A stretch of DNA of 40,722 nucleotides, from positions 1 through 40,722 of the forward strand of contig JAUYJB010000154.1 in assembly GCA_030688605.1 (NCBI GenBank), read 5' to 3'. Positions 1-7,838 of the stretch are shown here, piece after piece (position 1 is the first letter of the stretch; every line of letters starts with the position of its first letter). Below the pieces are notes generated by a model. It was not told the origin of the DNA, searched no databases, and saw only the letters and a list, made by a program, of their open reading frames with translations. Source of the DNA: Hyphomicrobiales bacterium (GTDB lineage: Bacteria; Pseudomonadota; Alphaproteobacteria; Rhizobiales; NORP267). A program made the position numbers and the translations under genes.

Positions 1-2
1 CC

Positions 3-443
3 GTCCTGTCGCTCGGCGACCTCGTCTCCGCCGCCGCCCCCATCGGCCTGTTCTTCGGCCGCATCGCCAATTTCATCAACGGCGAGCTGTTCGGCCGGGC
101 GAGCGACGTGCCCTGGGCGATGGCGTTTCCCGCCGGCGGGCCCGAGCCGCGCCACCCGAGCCAGCTCTACGAGGCGGCCTTGGAAGGCGCGGTGCTGTTC
201 CTCGTCCTGAATTTCATGATCCGCCGCGGCGCGCTGCAAAGGCCCGGCCTTGTCTTCGGCACCCTGCTCGTCGGCTACGGGCTGGCCCGCGGCTTCGCCG
301 AGTTCTTCCGCATGCCCGACGCCCAGATCGGCTTTCTGTGGGGCGGGCTCACCATGGGCATGGCGCTGTCCGCGCCGATGGTCCTGATCGGCGTCGGGCT
401 CGTCGTCTACGCGCGGCGCGCGCCCGCGCCCGAGGCGAAATGA
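3..443 (+). CDS. lgt: Prolipoprotein diacylglyceryl transferase, C-terminal part (5' end outside window)
   Basis: Lgt moves a diacylglyceryl group from phosphatidylglycerol to the lipobox cysteine of prolipoproteins in the inner membrane. Only the last 146 or so residues are present; the reading frame is already open at base 3. The family signature is visible near the left edge ([14 protein letters not shown], about positions 57-98), including the conserved Arg, Asn and Glu. It is followed by [11 protein letters not shown] and by hydrophobic segments and the [14 protein letters not shown] block typical of the Lgt C-terminus. The stop codon overlaps the start of the next gene (ATGA), which suggests translational coupling. 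Identification is firm; the protein is incomplete only because of the window edge. Confidence 0.95.
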   Translation, partial: VLSLGDLVSAAAPIGLFFGRIANFINGELFGRASDVPWAMAFPAGGPEPRHPSQLYEAALEGAVLFLVLNFMIRRGALQRPGLVFGTLLVGYGLARGFAEFFRMPDAQIGFLWGGLTMGMALSAPMVLIGVGLVVYARRAPAPEAK

Positions 444-1516
444 GCGCGCCGCTTCTCGTAGAGATCCGCCGGCGGATCGAGCAGGCAGGCCCGATGAGCA
501 TGGCGGACTATATGGAGCTGGCGCTTGGCGACCCCGCCCACGGCTATTACCCGACCCGCGACCCGTTCGGCGGCAAGGGCGATTTCATCACCGCGCCGGA
601 AATAAGCCAGATGTTCGGCGAGATCGTGGGCATCTGGACGGCGCACATGTGGGGCGCGCTCGGCCGCCCCGCCCCCTTCGCCTTCATCGAGCTCGGGCCC
701 GGCCGCGGCACGCTGATGGCCGACATGCTGCGGGCGGGCTCCCTCGCCCCGGGCTTTGCCGAGGCAGCCCGGGTGCATCTCGTCGAGACCAGTCCCGCCC
801 TGCGCTGCCGCCAGCGCGCCGCCCTGCGCGAGGCCGACGTCCCCGTGTCGTGGCACCAAAGCTTCGCCGAGGTCCCGCCCGGACCGATGATCCTCGTCGC
901 CAACGAGTTCTTCGACGCCCTGCCGGTGCATCAATATGCGCGCGCGCAAGACGGCTGGCGCGAGCGCGTCGTCGGCCTTGATCCTGCCGGCCACCTTAGC
1001 TTGCAAACAGCGGAAACCCGCAGCATCCTGGCGGAATTCGGCCAGGCAGAACCGGGCACGGTCGTCGAGATTTCGCCGCAGCGGGCGGCATTTTCCGCGG
1101 AAATCGGCGCCCGGCTGGCGCAATCGGGCGGCGCGGCGCTGATCATCGACTATGGCTATTCCGGCCCCGCCCCCGGCGACACATTTCAGGCGGTCAAGGG
1201 CCACGCCTACGCCGATCCCCTGGAAAATCCGGGCGAGGCCGACCTCACCGCCCATGTCGACTTTGCCGCCCTGTGCGGGGCTGCCCGCGCCGCCGGCGCC
1301 CGTTCCTACGGACCCATCACCCAGGCCGCATTTCTGACCGCGCTCGGCATCGCCGTCCGGGCCGACAAGCTCAAGGTCGCGCGGCCCGATCAGGCGGCCA
1401 AGATCGACGCCGCCCTAGCCCGTCTGATCGGCCCCGATGAGATGGGGACCCTGTTCAAGGTCGCGGCCCTTACCGGGCCGGCCGGTCCGCCGCCGCCGCC
1501 CTTTGCCGGCGATTGA
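440..1516 (+). CDS. Class I SAM-dependent methyltransferase, NDUFAF7/MidA family
   Basis: A 358-residue protein of the Methyltransf_28 (COG1565) family, whose mitochondrial member NDUFAF7 methylates an arginine of a complex I subunit; the bacterial substrate is not established. The SAM-binding motif [16 protein letters not shown] lies at residues 82-97 and is preceded by the family block [15 protein letters not shown] (about 47-61). The block [13 protein letters not shown] follows further on. I chose the ATG at 440 because it overlaps the lgt stop codon and the family N-terminus begins there; an upstream in-frame start at 338 would run through lgt. The lgt-methyltransferase-pgeF order is common in Hyphomicrobiales. 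Confidence 0.9.
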   Translation: MSAPLLVEIRRRIEQAGPMSMADYMELALGDPAHGYYPTRDPFGGKGDFITAPEISQMFGEIVGIWTAHMWGALGRPAPFAFIELGPGRGTLMADMLRAGSLAPGFAEAARVHLVETSPALRCRQRAALREADVPVSWHQSFAEVPPGPMILVANEFFDALPVHQYARAQDGWRERVVGLDPAGHLSLQTAETRSILAEFGQAEPGTVVEISPQRAAFSAEIGARLAQSGGAALIIDYGYSGPAPGDTFQAVKGHAYADPLENPGEADLTAHVDFAALCGAARAAGARSYGPITQAAFLTALGIAVRADKLKVARPDQAAKIDAALARLIGPDEMGTLFKVAALTGPAGPPPPPFAGD

Positions 1517-1570
1517 CAGGGCATCGCCGAGGCTTGATCCTCCCCACGAATCCCCACGCCCGAGCCCGAC

Positions 1571-2344
1571 ATGGTCGAATGCCTGAAAGCTGAGAACCTG
1601 CAAGCCCTTGCCGGAATCGCTCACGGCTTCTTCAGCCGCGACAGCGGCGTCTCGCAGGGAATTTACGCGTCGCTCAATTGCGGCCTCGGCTCGGCCGACC
1701 ACCGCGCCGCGGTTGCGGAAAACCGCGCCCGGATCGCCGGCGAGATGGGCGTTGCGCCGGAACGCCTCGTCACGCCCTATCAGATCCACTCCGCCAATGT
1801 GGTCTTCGCCGAAAAGCCCTGGCGGCCGGGCCCCGAGGCGCCGCGCGCCGACGCGGTCGTCACCAAGCGCGAGCGCCTCGCTGTCGGCGTTTCGACGGCA
1901 GACTGCGCGCCGATCCTCCTTGCCGATGCGCAAGCGCGCGTCATCGCCGCCGCCCATGCCGGCTGGCGCGGCGCTCTTGCCGGCATCATCGAGGCGACGG
2001 TCAAGACCATGGAGCGGCTCGGCGCCGAGCGCGGCAACATCGCCGCCGCCATCGGGCCCACCATCTCGCAGGGCGCCTATGAGGTCGGGACCGAGTTCCG
2101 GGACAGGTTCCTTGCCGCCGACGCGGCCAACGCCCGCTTCTTCGTCACCGGCCCCGGCGGCCAGCCGCATTTCGACCTTACCGGCTTCGTGCGCGCCGGA
2201 CTTGATGGTGCCGGCATCGGCGCGGCGCACGATCCCGCGGTCTGCACCTATAACGATGAGGCGCGGTTTTACAGCTATCGGCGCGCGACCCACCGCGGCG
2301 AGCCCGACTATGGCCGCCAGCTCTCGGTCATTGTCCTGTGTTGA
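1571..2344 (+). CDS. pgeF: Peptidoglycan editing factor PgeF / YfiH-LACC1 family (multicopper polyphenol oxidase-like)
   Basis: A 257-residue member of the YfiH/LACC1 family (Cu-oxidase_4). Family members are zinc-dependent purine nucleoside phosphorylases or adenosine deaminases; E. coli YfiH has been linked to correct peptidoglycan stem composition, hence PgeF. The expected metal and catalytic residues are visible: His73 in QIHSANV, Cys112 in TADCAPILL and His129 in AAHAGWRG. Length is normal. It lies 54 bases after the methyltransferase on the same strand and is probably cotranscribed. The ribosome-binding site is weak, so the start at 1571 is chosen on family length. Confidence 0.9.
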   Translation: MVECLKAENLQALAGIAHGFFSRDSGVSQGIYASLNCGLGSADHRAAVAENRARIAGEMGVAPERLVTPYQIHSANVVFAEKPWRPGPEAPRADAVVTKRERLAVGVSTADCAPILLADAQARVIAAAHAGWRGALAGIIEATVKTMERLGAERGNIAAAIGPTISQGAYEVGTEFRDRFLAADAANARFFVTGPGGQPHFDLTGFVRAGLDGAGIGAAHDPAVCTYNDEARFYSYRRATHRGEPDYGRQLSVIVLC

Positions 2345-2530
2345 GCGGCGGTCGGGAGCCGTGGCAGGCCGAGGTCCGCGGCCACAGGCGATTTCCACAG
2401 GTCGCACATTGTGTTTACACGCTCCCGGACCGTTGTTAGAACCGCCTCACGGCCGGTCCATGCACGCCCGGTTCCCGTGCCGTATCGGGGGGGGGTCCTC
2501 AATGTTTCCTGAACTGGTAAGGGCGAGGCC

Positions 2531-3463
2531 ATGAAGCTGGTCGCGGGCAACTCGAACCGCCCTCTCGCGGAAGAGATCGCCGGCTATCTCGATTTGTCAC
2601 TGACCAAATGCATCGTGCGCCGCTTCGCCGACATGGAGGTCTTCGTCGAGGTGGAGGAAAATGTCCGCGGCGAGGACGTGTTCGCCATTCAGTCGACATC
2701 CTATCCCGCCAACGACCATCTGATGGAGCTGTTGATCATCATCGACGCGCTGCGGCGCGCCTCGGCGGAGCGGATCACCGCGGTGATCCCCTATTTCGGT
2801 TATGCCCGCCAGGACCGAAAAGTGGGACCGCGCACGCCGATCTCGGCCAAGCTAGTCGCCAATCTGATCACCGAGGCCGGCGCCAACCGGGTGCTGACCC
2901 TCGACCTGCACGCCGGCCAGATCCAAGGCTTTTTCGACATTCCGACCGACAATCTCTACGCCGCGCCGGTGATGGTTCGCGACATCCGCGAGCGCAACAA
3001 GATCGACCATGTCATGGTCGTCTCGCCGGACGTCGGCGGCGTGGTGCGCGCGCGCGGGCTTGCCCAGCGCATCGACGCCCAGCTCGCCATCGTCGACAAG
3101 CGCCGCGAGCAGCCCGGCGAGAGCGAGGTCATGAACATCATTGGCGACGTCAAGAGCCGCTCCTGCATCATGGTCGACGACATCGTCGATTCCGGCGGCA
3201 CCTTGTGCAATGCCGCCGAGGCGCTGCTGGACAAGGGCGCGACTGACGTTTCCGCCTACATCACCCACGGCGTTCTGTCCGGCAACGCGGTTGCCCGCAT
3301 CGCCGCCTCGCGGCTCAAGGAACTGATCATCACCGATTCCATCCATGCGACGGACGCGGTGCGCGAGGCCAGCAATATCCGCCTGTTGACCATCGCGCCG
3401 CTAATCGGCGAGGCGATCCGGCGCACGGCGCTGGAGGAGTCCGTCTCCAGCCTGTTTCACTGA
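2531..3463 (+). CDS. prs: Ribose-phosphate pyrophosphokinase (PRPP synthetase)
   Basis: A 310-residue cytosolic enzyme that makes PRPP from ribose 5-phosphate and ATP for purine, pyrimidine, histidine, tryptophan and NAD synthesis. Visible signatures are the flexible loop YARQDRK (residues 91-97), the metal/ribose-5-phosphate block [11 protein letters not shown] (125-135) and the PRPP-binding loop [10 protein letters not shown] (215-224). The start at 2531 follows AAGGGCGAGG. It is separated from pgeF by a 186-base leader that includes a run of nine G residues. rpiA in the same window supplies its substrate. Downstream of it the expected rplY is displaced by the minus-strand cassette at 3496-6304. 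Confidence 0.97.
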   Translation: MKLVAGNSNRPLAEEIAGYLDLSLTKCIVRRFADMEVFVEVEENVRGEDVFAIQSTSYPANDHLMELLIIIDALRRASAERITAVIPYFGYARQDRKVGPRTPISAKLVANLITEAGANRVLTLDLHAGQIQGFFDIPTDNLYAAPVMVRDIRERNKIDHVMVVSPDVGGVVRARGLAQRIDAQLAIVDKRREQPGESEVMNIIGDVKSRSCIMVDDIVDSGGTLCNAAEALLDKGATDVSAYITHGVLSGNAVARIAASRLKELIITDSIHATDAVREASNIRLLTIAPLIGEAIRRTALEESVSSLFH

Positions 3464-3495
3464 GCCGTCGCGCCAGGTCGCCGTCAGAGCTCTTT

Positions 3496-4179
3496 TCAGA
3501 ACAGGGCCTTCAAGCGGTCCCAGAGCGATTCCGGCTCGTCCGGATGCGGTTTGGCGTGAAGATCGTTGGTCAGGGCGTTGATGTGAACGACGAGATTAGT
3601 CGGCTCGAATTTGAGGCCGTGAAAGTTCGCGCGCAGCCGCCCTTCCCGGTCGATCACATGCGTGACGATCCCGTGAATCTGAAAACCGTCATCCGTCAGC
3701 GTGAAGACATGGCCGAATTGTTTGGCGAGATCGCGAGTCTTTTCGGGCTCTTCCGGGCCACTGGTCAGGAAGGTCCAGTTGACCGGGTCAAGGCCATGGG
3801 CCGGACCGTAGTCGCGCATCACCTCGGGCGTATCATGCACCGGATCGGTGGTGATGGTGATGAAGCGCACCCGCTCGCGCATCGCCGACTCGTTCACCAT
3901 GCGCTGCAACTCGGCGATCTTCTCCGCATGAAGGGGGCAAACGTCGGGGCACTGCGTGTAAATGAAATGCAGAACGACCACCTCGCCGCGAAGGCTTTCC
4001 AGCGACACCGTCCGCCCGTCGGGATCTTTCAGCACGAATTCCGGAGCCGGGCGGTCAAGCGGCTGAAAATACTGCTCGCGATCGCCGAGCTGCGTCTGCA
4101 GTTCTTGCAAAGAATGCGCCGAAGCGGGCGCGGCCGCCGTCACAACGGCCACAACAAGTGCCACAAGAAACTGGCGCAT
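3496..4179 (-). CDS. SCO1/SenC family copper chaperone / thiol-redox protein
   Basis: A 227-residue thioredoxin-fold protein. SCO proteins bind copper and deliver it to the CuA site of cytochrome oxidase or act as thiol reductants in the periplasm. The copper-binding pair is present as CPDVC (Cys77, Cys81), with a candidate third ligand His169, eight residues before the Asp of VIDREG as in the family. A cleavable signal peptide (residues 1-21, ending ASA) replaces the usual membrane anchor, so the mature form is probably soluble in the periplasm. AGGAG precedes the ATG at 4179. It is the last gene of the minus-strand cassette, 35 bases after the cytochrome gene and tail to tail with prs. The function here, copper delivery versus copper detoxification, is inferred. 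Confidence 0.88.
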   Translation of the reverse strand: MRQFLVALVVAVVTAAAPASAHSLQELQTQLGDREQYFQPLDRPAPEFVLKDPDGRTVSLESLRGEVVVLHFIYTQCPDVCPLHAEKIAELQRMVNESAMRERVRFITITTDPVHDTPEVMRDYGPAHGLDPVNWTFLTSGPEEPEKTRDLAKQFGHVFTLTDDGFQIHGIVTHVIDREGRLRANFHGLKFEPTNLVVHINALTNDLHAKPHPDEPESLWDRLKALF

Positions 4180-4214
4180 GATTATCTACTCCTATGCTTG
4201 CGCAGGCTGCCGGC

Positions 4215-4664
4215 TCATGGCCGGGCTTTCGACTGCGCCTCCTGATATTCGCGCTCCCGGCGCGGCCAGGTGCTCTTAATGAAGGTGAGGACGGCCTTGA
4301 TTTCATCGTCGCTCAGGGTCTCCGCAAAGGCCGGCATATCGCTCTCATATCCGGGAAGGACCGCACCTACGCCATGCTTGGTGATCTTGAAGATCACCGA
4401 ATCGGCGTGGTGCCAGGTGTGGCCGCTGGCGTCATGCGGCGGGGCCGGCAATCTTCCGTTCGGCAGAGCGTCTTGCCAATTCGGCTGGCCTTCGAGCTTC
4501 GCGCCATGGCAGGCAGCGCAATGTTCGGCATAAAGCGCCTGCCCTTGGGTGAACTTCGACGAGTGCGACCGGCTGGCAAGCGAAAGTCCGCCGAATGCAA
4601 CTCCGGCTGCGACGACCACTCCCAGCAGTACAACGAAAGCGATGCGCGGCGCATGTAGCTCCAT
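4215..4664 (-). CDS. Membrane-anchored monohaem c-type cytochrome
   Basis: A 149-residue class I cytochrome c. An N-terminal membrane segment (about residues 8-30) would anchor it with the haem domain in the periplasm. The single haem site is CAACH (residues 49-53), and Met110 in ESDMPAFAETLSDDEI fits the distal axial ligand. I chose the ATG at 4664, preceded by GGAGAAG; the reading frame continues upstream but would overlap the propeller gene. It ends in a charged tail. Only 16 bases separate it from the upstream propeller gene and 35 from the SCO gene, so the three are very likely one transcript. Its electron partner is unknown. Confidence 0.85.
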   Translation of the reverse strand: MELHAPRIAFVVLLGVVVAAGVAFGGLSLASRSHSSKFTQGQALYAEHCAACHGAKLEGQPNWQDALPNGRLPAPPHDASGHTWHHADSVIFKITKHGVGAVLPGYESDMPAFAETLSDDEIKAVLTFIKSTWPRREREYQEAQSKARP

Positions 4665-4680
4665 TTCCGCTTCTCCGCGA

Positions 4681-5565
4681 TCACTTGCCGAACGGCGCCC
4701 AGCTTCGGCCATGGTCGGTGCTGACAAGAATCTGACCATGTTGCGTCGCCGCGAAGAGCCGCTCCGGATCGGTTGGATCGACCGCGAGATGCAGCAGAAA
4801 GCGGTTGCCCCAGTCGCTGCTCGCTGTCGAAAAGTCGATCTGCTGCTCGGCCGATCGCAACAGCCCACGGCCGAGGACGAACACATACACGATCCCCTGC
4901 TGCGCCACCTCGACGAGGCTCGCCGGCGAACCTTCGAGAACCGGCTTCCATGACGCGCCGGCGTCGGTGCTGACCAGAAGTCCGCCTTCGGTCGCGGCAT
5001 AGAGCGTCTCGGTGTCTCTCGCGGAAGCGGCAAGGCCGATCAGCCGCGGCGGCGCCGAGCCGGATCGCTGCCATGTCGTGCCGCCGTCGCGGCTCACCTG
5101 GATGCCGCCATAAGCTCCATAGATGGTCTGCGGATCGGCGGGGCTGACGGTCATCTGGTGGAAGTCGACCGGACCATTCAGGCCGGGCGAAATCCGCGTC
5201 CAACTATTGCCGCCGTCGGTCGAGGCGACAAAGCCGAGATTGCCGCCCTCCGGCGGATGGCCGCTGGCGAACAGCATATGCAGGTCGCTCGGATGGGCGT
5301 TGAACCCCATGAAGTCCTGCACCACCGATATCCGCTCGGCGCGGCCGTCCGGCCCGGCGCGGAAAAGGCCATGATGCGTCGCAATCAGCAGAAAGGCCGG
5401 GTCGCTCCGGTCAACGGCAAGGCCGTGAATATGGGTGTCGCGGGCAAGCTGCGAAACCGGCATGGATTCCGTCGCCTGCAAGCGGAGCGTGACACCCGCC
5501 GCGACCGCCAATAACGCGACCGCGGCGCCGGCCAGAACCCACCTCCGGCTGAACTTCTTTTGCAT
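4681..5565 (-). CDS. Exported Asp-box (BNR-repeat) beta-propeller protein
   Basis: A 294-residue protein with four Asp-box motifs of the S-x-D-x-G-x-x-W type (STDGGNSW, SRDGGTTW, STDAGASW, STDHGRSW), which mark the blades of sialidase- or sortilin-like beta-propellers. The N-terminus (SRRWVLAG followed by a long hydrophobic stretch) looks like a signal anchor or a possible Tat signal. I chose the ATG at 5565, preceded by AGGAAAG, rather than an in-frame start 17 codons upstream. It resembles small bacterial proteins annotated as glycosyl hydrolase-like (the F510_1955 type), but no hydrolase active site is obvious to me and no sugar-related gene is adjacent. Being between a cytochrome and a Met-rich peptide suggests a periplasmic metal or redox role; this is inference. 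Confidence 0.75.
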   Translation of the reverse strand: MQKKFSRRWVLAGAAVALLAVAAGVTLRLQATESMPVSQLARDTHIHGLAVDRSDPAFLLIATHHGLFRAGPDGRAERISVVQDFMGFNAHPSDLHMLFASGHPPEGGNLGFVASTDGGNSWTRISPGLNGPVDFHQMTVSPADPQTIYGAYGGIQVSRDGGTTWQRSGSAPPRLIGLAASARDTETLYAATEGGLLVSTDAGASWKPVLEGSPASLVEVAQQGIVYVFVLGRGLLRSAEQQIDFSTASSDWGNRFLLHLAVDPTDPERLFAATQHGQILVSTDHGRSWAPFGK

Positions 5566-5620
5566 GTTCCGCTTTCCTGTCGTGCGGGCCGCACGCGACC
5601 GTGCGGCCCGCGACATAAGT

Positions 5621-5857
5621 CTATTGCTGCTGTTTTTCGGGTTGCGCCGGCGCCGGATGGGAATCGCGGTCCTCGAGAGCCGCCTGCATCATCCTGTTGC
5701 AGTTTTCCATCATCTTCTGCATCTCGCCCATCATGCCCATCATGTCACCCTGCATCATGCCCGATGGGGACTGCTGCTCGTGAGCCAGCGCGCTTGTCGC
5801 GCCAAGGCCGGCGGCAAGCGCAATCGTTGTCAGTTTGAGTTTTCCGTTCGTGTACAT
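5621..5857 (-). CDS. Small secreted methionine-rich protein (hypothetical)
   Basis: A 78-residue protein with a clear signal peptide (KLKLTTIALAAGLGATSALA) and a short mature part of about 53 residues. The mature region holds eleven methionines, mostly as MM or MxM pairs (MMQGDMMGMMGEMQKMM), one Cys and several His. Clustered methionines of this kind are typical of periplasmic Cu(I)- or Ag(I)-binding proteins. GGAGAA precedes the ATG at 5857. It lies 55 bases before the propeller gene and shares its strand. I do not recognise a named family; copper binding is inferred from composition and from the SCO and cytochrome neighbours. Confidence 0.7.
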   Translation of the reverse strand: MYTNGKLKLTTIALAAGLGATSALAHEQQSPSGMMQGDMMGMMGEMQKMMENCNRMMQAALEDRDSHPAPAQPEKQQQ

Positions 5858-5977
5858 GGTAGGTTCTCCACAATCCGGGGTTTCCGCCTGACCGATGGGC
5901 CGCGGACGGAACCCGTGAAAAGCCGAAAAGTTGCAGGCCTGCACTCGCGCCCGCAGGCCTCCGCGCGCGCCGGCAGG

Positions 5978-6304
5978 TCAGCCGAGGAGGGTTCGTGGAG
6001 GACCGGTAACGGGAACGAGAATCAGCCCGGAGCCGCCTTCACAGGCCGGCGGGGAACGCCGCGACAGCCCAGCGGCGGGCATGGTCGCCGCGGTGGGCAA
6101 CAAAGCGGCGAAAAGGACGCAGGCGGTGTTGACGCAGACCGTGACATCGTTGTCGGTGGCACATTCGTCACAACCATTCTGGTCCATGGAATCGGCTGTG
6201 CCGGTGATCATGCTGTCGGCCATGCCGCCTGAATAAGCGGCGGTGTTCGCCGCCGTTCCCAGTACAAAGGCGAGGATGGCCAGCAAGCTGCAAATGCGCC
6301 GCAT
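5978..6304 (-). CDS. Small secreted or membrane protein with clustered cysteines (hypothetical)
   Basis: A 108-residue protein beginning with a signal peptide or membrane segment (RRICSLLAILAFVLG). The mature part carries the cysteine group NGCDEC followed by TVCVNTAC, then a hydrophobic segment (VLFAALLPTAATM) and a low-complexity tail with one more Cys. The second ATG (6304) is preferred over the one at 6313 because AGGAGG sits nine bases before it and abuts the first. It is the first gene of the minus-strand cassette, 120 bases before the Met-rich gene. No family is recognised. The CxxC-like spacing would suit metal binding or disulfide chemistry in the periplasm. Confidence 0.55.
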   Translation of the reverse strand: MRRICSLLAILAFVLGTAANTAAYSGGMADSMITGTADSMDQNGCDECATDNDVTVCVNTACVLFAALLPTAATMPAAGLSRRSPPACEGGSGLILVPVTGPPRTLLG

Positions 6305-6371
6305 GGTCAGCATCCTCCTTTTATACGATGGCGGTTTGACCAGCCGCAAGCTGCAATGCAGGCCAGCGGCA

Positions 6372-6400
6372 TTGTCAGGCCATCACATTGACGTTATAAG
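6372..6400 (+). promoter_or_regulatory. Predicted housekeeping promoter of rplY-pth-ychF
   Basis: TTGTCA (6372-6377) and TATAAG (6395-6400) each match the sigma-70-type consensus at five of six positions and are 17 bases apart. They lie 70 bases before the rplY start, in the gap between the divergent minus-strand cassette and rplY. Prediction by eye only. Confidence 0.5.
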
Positions 6401-6469
6401 CCGCGCGACCGTTCCGCGCGCCCGGCACCCCTGGAGGCAAAGCGCGACGGCAGTTTCTAGGAGAATGCA

Positions 6470-7165
6470 ATGTCGAAAGTCGTTGAGCTGAAAGCAGCCG
6501 CGCGCGACGGGGTCGGCAAGGGGGCCGCCCGGGCAACGCGGCGGGCCGGCTTCGTGCCGGCCGTGATCTACGGTGACAAACAGCCCCCCGAGCCGATCGC
6601 CATCGAGCGCAAGGAGTTGGCGACGCTGATCAAGGCGGGAGGATTCCTGACCACCCTTTTCTCCGTCGAACTGAACGGGGAAAGATCGCGCGTCATTCCG
6701 CGTGACGTGCAGTTCGACCCGGTGCGCGATTTCCCGCTCCACGTCGATTTCCTGCGCCTTGGCGAGGGCGCGCGCCTCGACGTGTCGGTGCCCGTGCAGT
6801 TCATCAATGATGAACTGTCGCCAGGGATCAAGCGCGGCGGCGTGCTCAACATCGTCCGCCACGAGATCGAGGTGAACTGCCTGGCCGATCTGATCCCCGA
6901 CCATCTGGTCGCCGACCTGACCGGTACCGACATCGGCGACTCGATTCATATCTCGGCGATCCCCTTGCCTGAAGGCGTCAAGCCGACGATCACCGACCGC
7001 GACTTCACAGTCGCCACCGTCGCCGCGCCGGCCGTCCTGAAGATCGAAGAAGAGGAGGCCGTGGAAGAAGAGGAAGGCGTCGAGGGCGAAGGCGAAGAGG
7101 AAGAAGGCGAAGGCGAGGCCGAGGGCGAGGCCGAAGGCAAGGGCGAGGCCAAAGAGGAGGACTGA
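6470..7165 (+). CDS. rplY: 50S ribosomal protein L25 / general stress protein Ctc
   Basis: A 231-residue long-form bL25 that binds 5S rRNA in the large ribosomal subunit. The N-terminal L25 domain (about residues 5-95) starts with the usual arginine-rich GVGKGAARATRRAGFVPAVIYG. The C-terminal TL5 domain follows to about residue 190, including LSPGIKRGGVLNIVRHEIE. A strongly acidic tail made almost only of Glu, Gly, Ala and Lys covers roughly the last 40 residues and is encoded by an imperfect GAAGGCGAGG-type repetition. GGAG precedes the ATG at 6470. Placement directly before pth and ychF is the standard arrangement in Hyphomicrobiales. Confidence 0.95.
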   Translation: MSKVVELKAAARDGVGKGAARATRRAGFVPAVIYGDKQPPEPIAIERKELATLIKAGGFLTTLFSVELNGERSRVIPRDVQFDPVRDFPLHVDFLRLGEGARLDVSVPVQFINDELSPGIKRGGVLNIVRHEIEVNCLADLIPDHLVADLTGTDIGDSIHISAIPLPEGVKPTITDRDFTVATVAAPAVLKIEEEEAVEEEEGVEGEGEEEEGEGEAEGEAEGKGEAKEED

Positions 7166-7212
7166 GCCTGGCCGCAACTTTCCGGGCACGGCGGCTCGCC
7201 TAGGACACGCTC

Positions 7213-7836
7213 ATGATCCTGCTCGTGGGGCTCGGCAATCCGGGCAGCCGTTACCTTTTCAATCGGCACAATATCGGCTTCATGGCGGTCGACGCGATCT
7301 GGCATCGGCACGGCTTCGCCCCGTGGCGCAGCCGCTTCCAGGGCGCGGCCGCGGAAGGCCGGCTCGGCGAGGTCCAGAGCCTGCTTCTCAAGCCCCAGAC
7401 CTATATGAACGAATCCGGCCGCGCGGTGGCCGCCGCCATGCGCTTCTATAAACTCGGCACCGACGCCGTGATCGTGTTCCACGACGAGCTCGACCTGGCC
7501 CCCGGCAAGCTGCGCACCAAGACCGGCGGCGGGGTCGCCGGCCATAACGGCTTGCGCTCGCTCGCCGCCCATATCGGCCCGGAGTTCCGCCGGGTGCGGC
7601 TCGGCATCGGCCATCCCGGCGACAAGCATCTGGTCTACGACTATGTGCTGCACGATTTCGCCAAATCCGACCTCGATTGGCTCGAGCCGCTGCTCGCGGC
7701 GATCGCCGAGCACGCGCCGCTGATCGCCGCCGGCAAGAATTCGAGCTTCATGAACAAGGTCCATCTGAGCCTCAACCCGCCCGAAGAAGAGCCCGAAGAA
7801 ACGGGCGACGACGCGGACACGGAGCAAGCCGGCTAG
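7213..7836 (+). CDS. pth: Peptidyl-tRNA hydrolase
   Basis: A 207-residue enzyme that recycles peptidyl-tRNAs released from stalled ribosomes. The catalytic His is in NRHNIGF. The Asn of PQTYMNESG, the Asp of FHDELDL and the glycine-rich block [14 protein letters not shown] are all present. It starts 47 bases after rplY and stops 2 bases before ychF, so the three are probably one operon. The acidic C-terminal extension ([14 protein letters not shown]) is typical of alphaproteobacterial members. Confidence 0.96.
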   Translation: MILLVGLGNPGSRYLFNRHNIGFMAVDAIWHRHGFAPWRSRFQGAAAEGRLGEVQSLLLKPQTYMNESGRAVAAAMRFYKLGTDAVIVFHDELDLAPGKLRTKTGGGVAGHNGLRSLAAHIGPEFRRVRLGIGHPGDKHLVYDYVLHDFAKSDLDWLEPLLAAIAEHAPLIAAGKNSSFMNKVHLSLNPPEEEPEETGDDADTEQAG

Positions 7837-7838
7837 CC

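Noticed and set aside
6305..6371. MerR/CueR-type operator for the minus-strand cassette
   Set aside because: The stretch has a TATAAA and a TTGCGG 18 bases apart, but the dyad around TTGCAGC is weak, the TATAAA abuts the ribosome-binding site, and no regulator gene is adjacent.
7050..7165. GAAGGCGAGG-like repetition as a tandem repeat
   Set aside because: It encodes the acidic Glu/Gly/Ala tail of L25 and is in frame; no separate element is needed.
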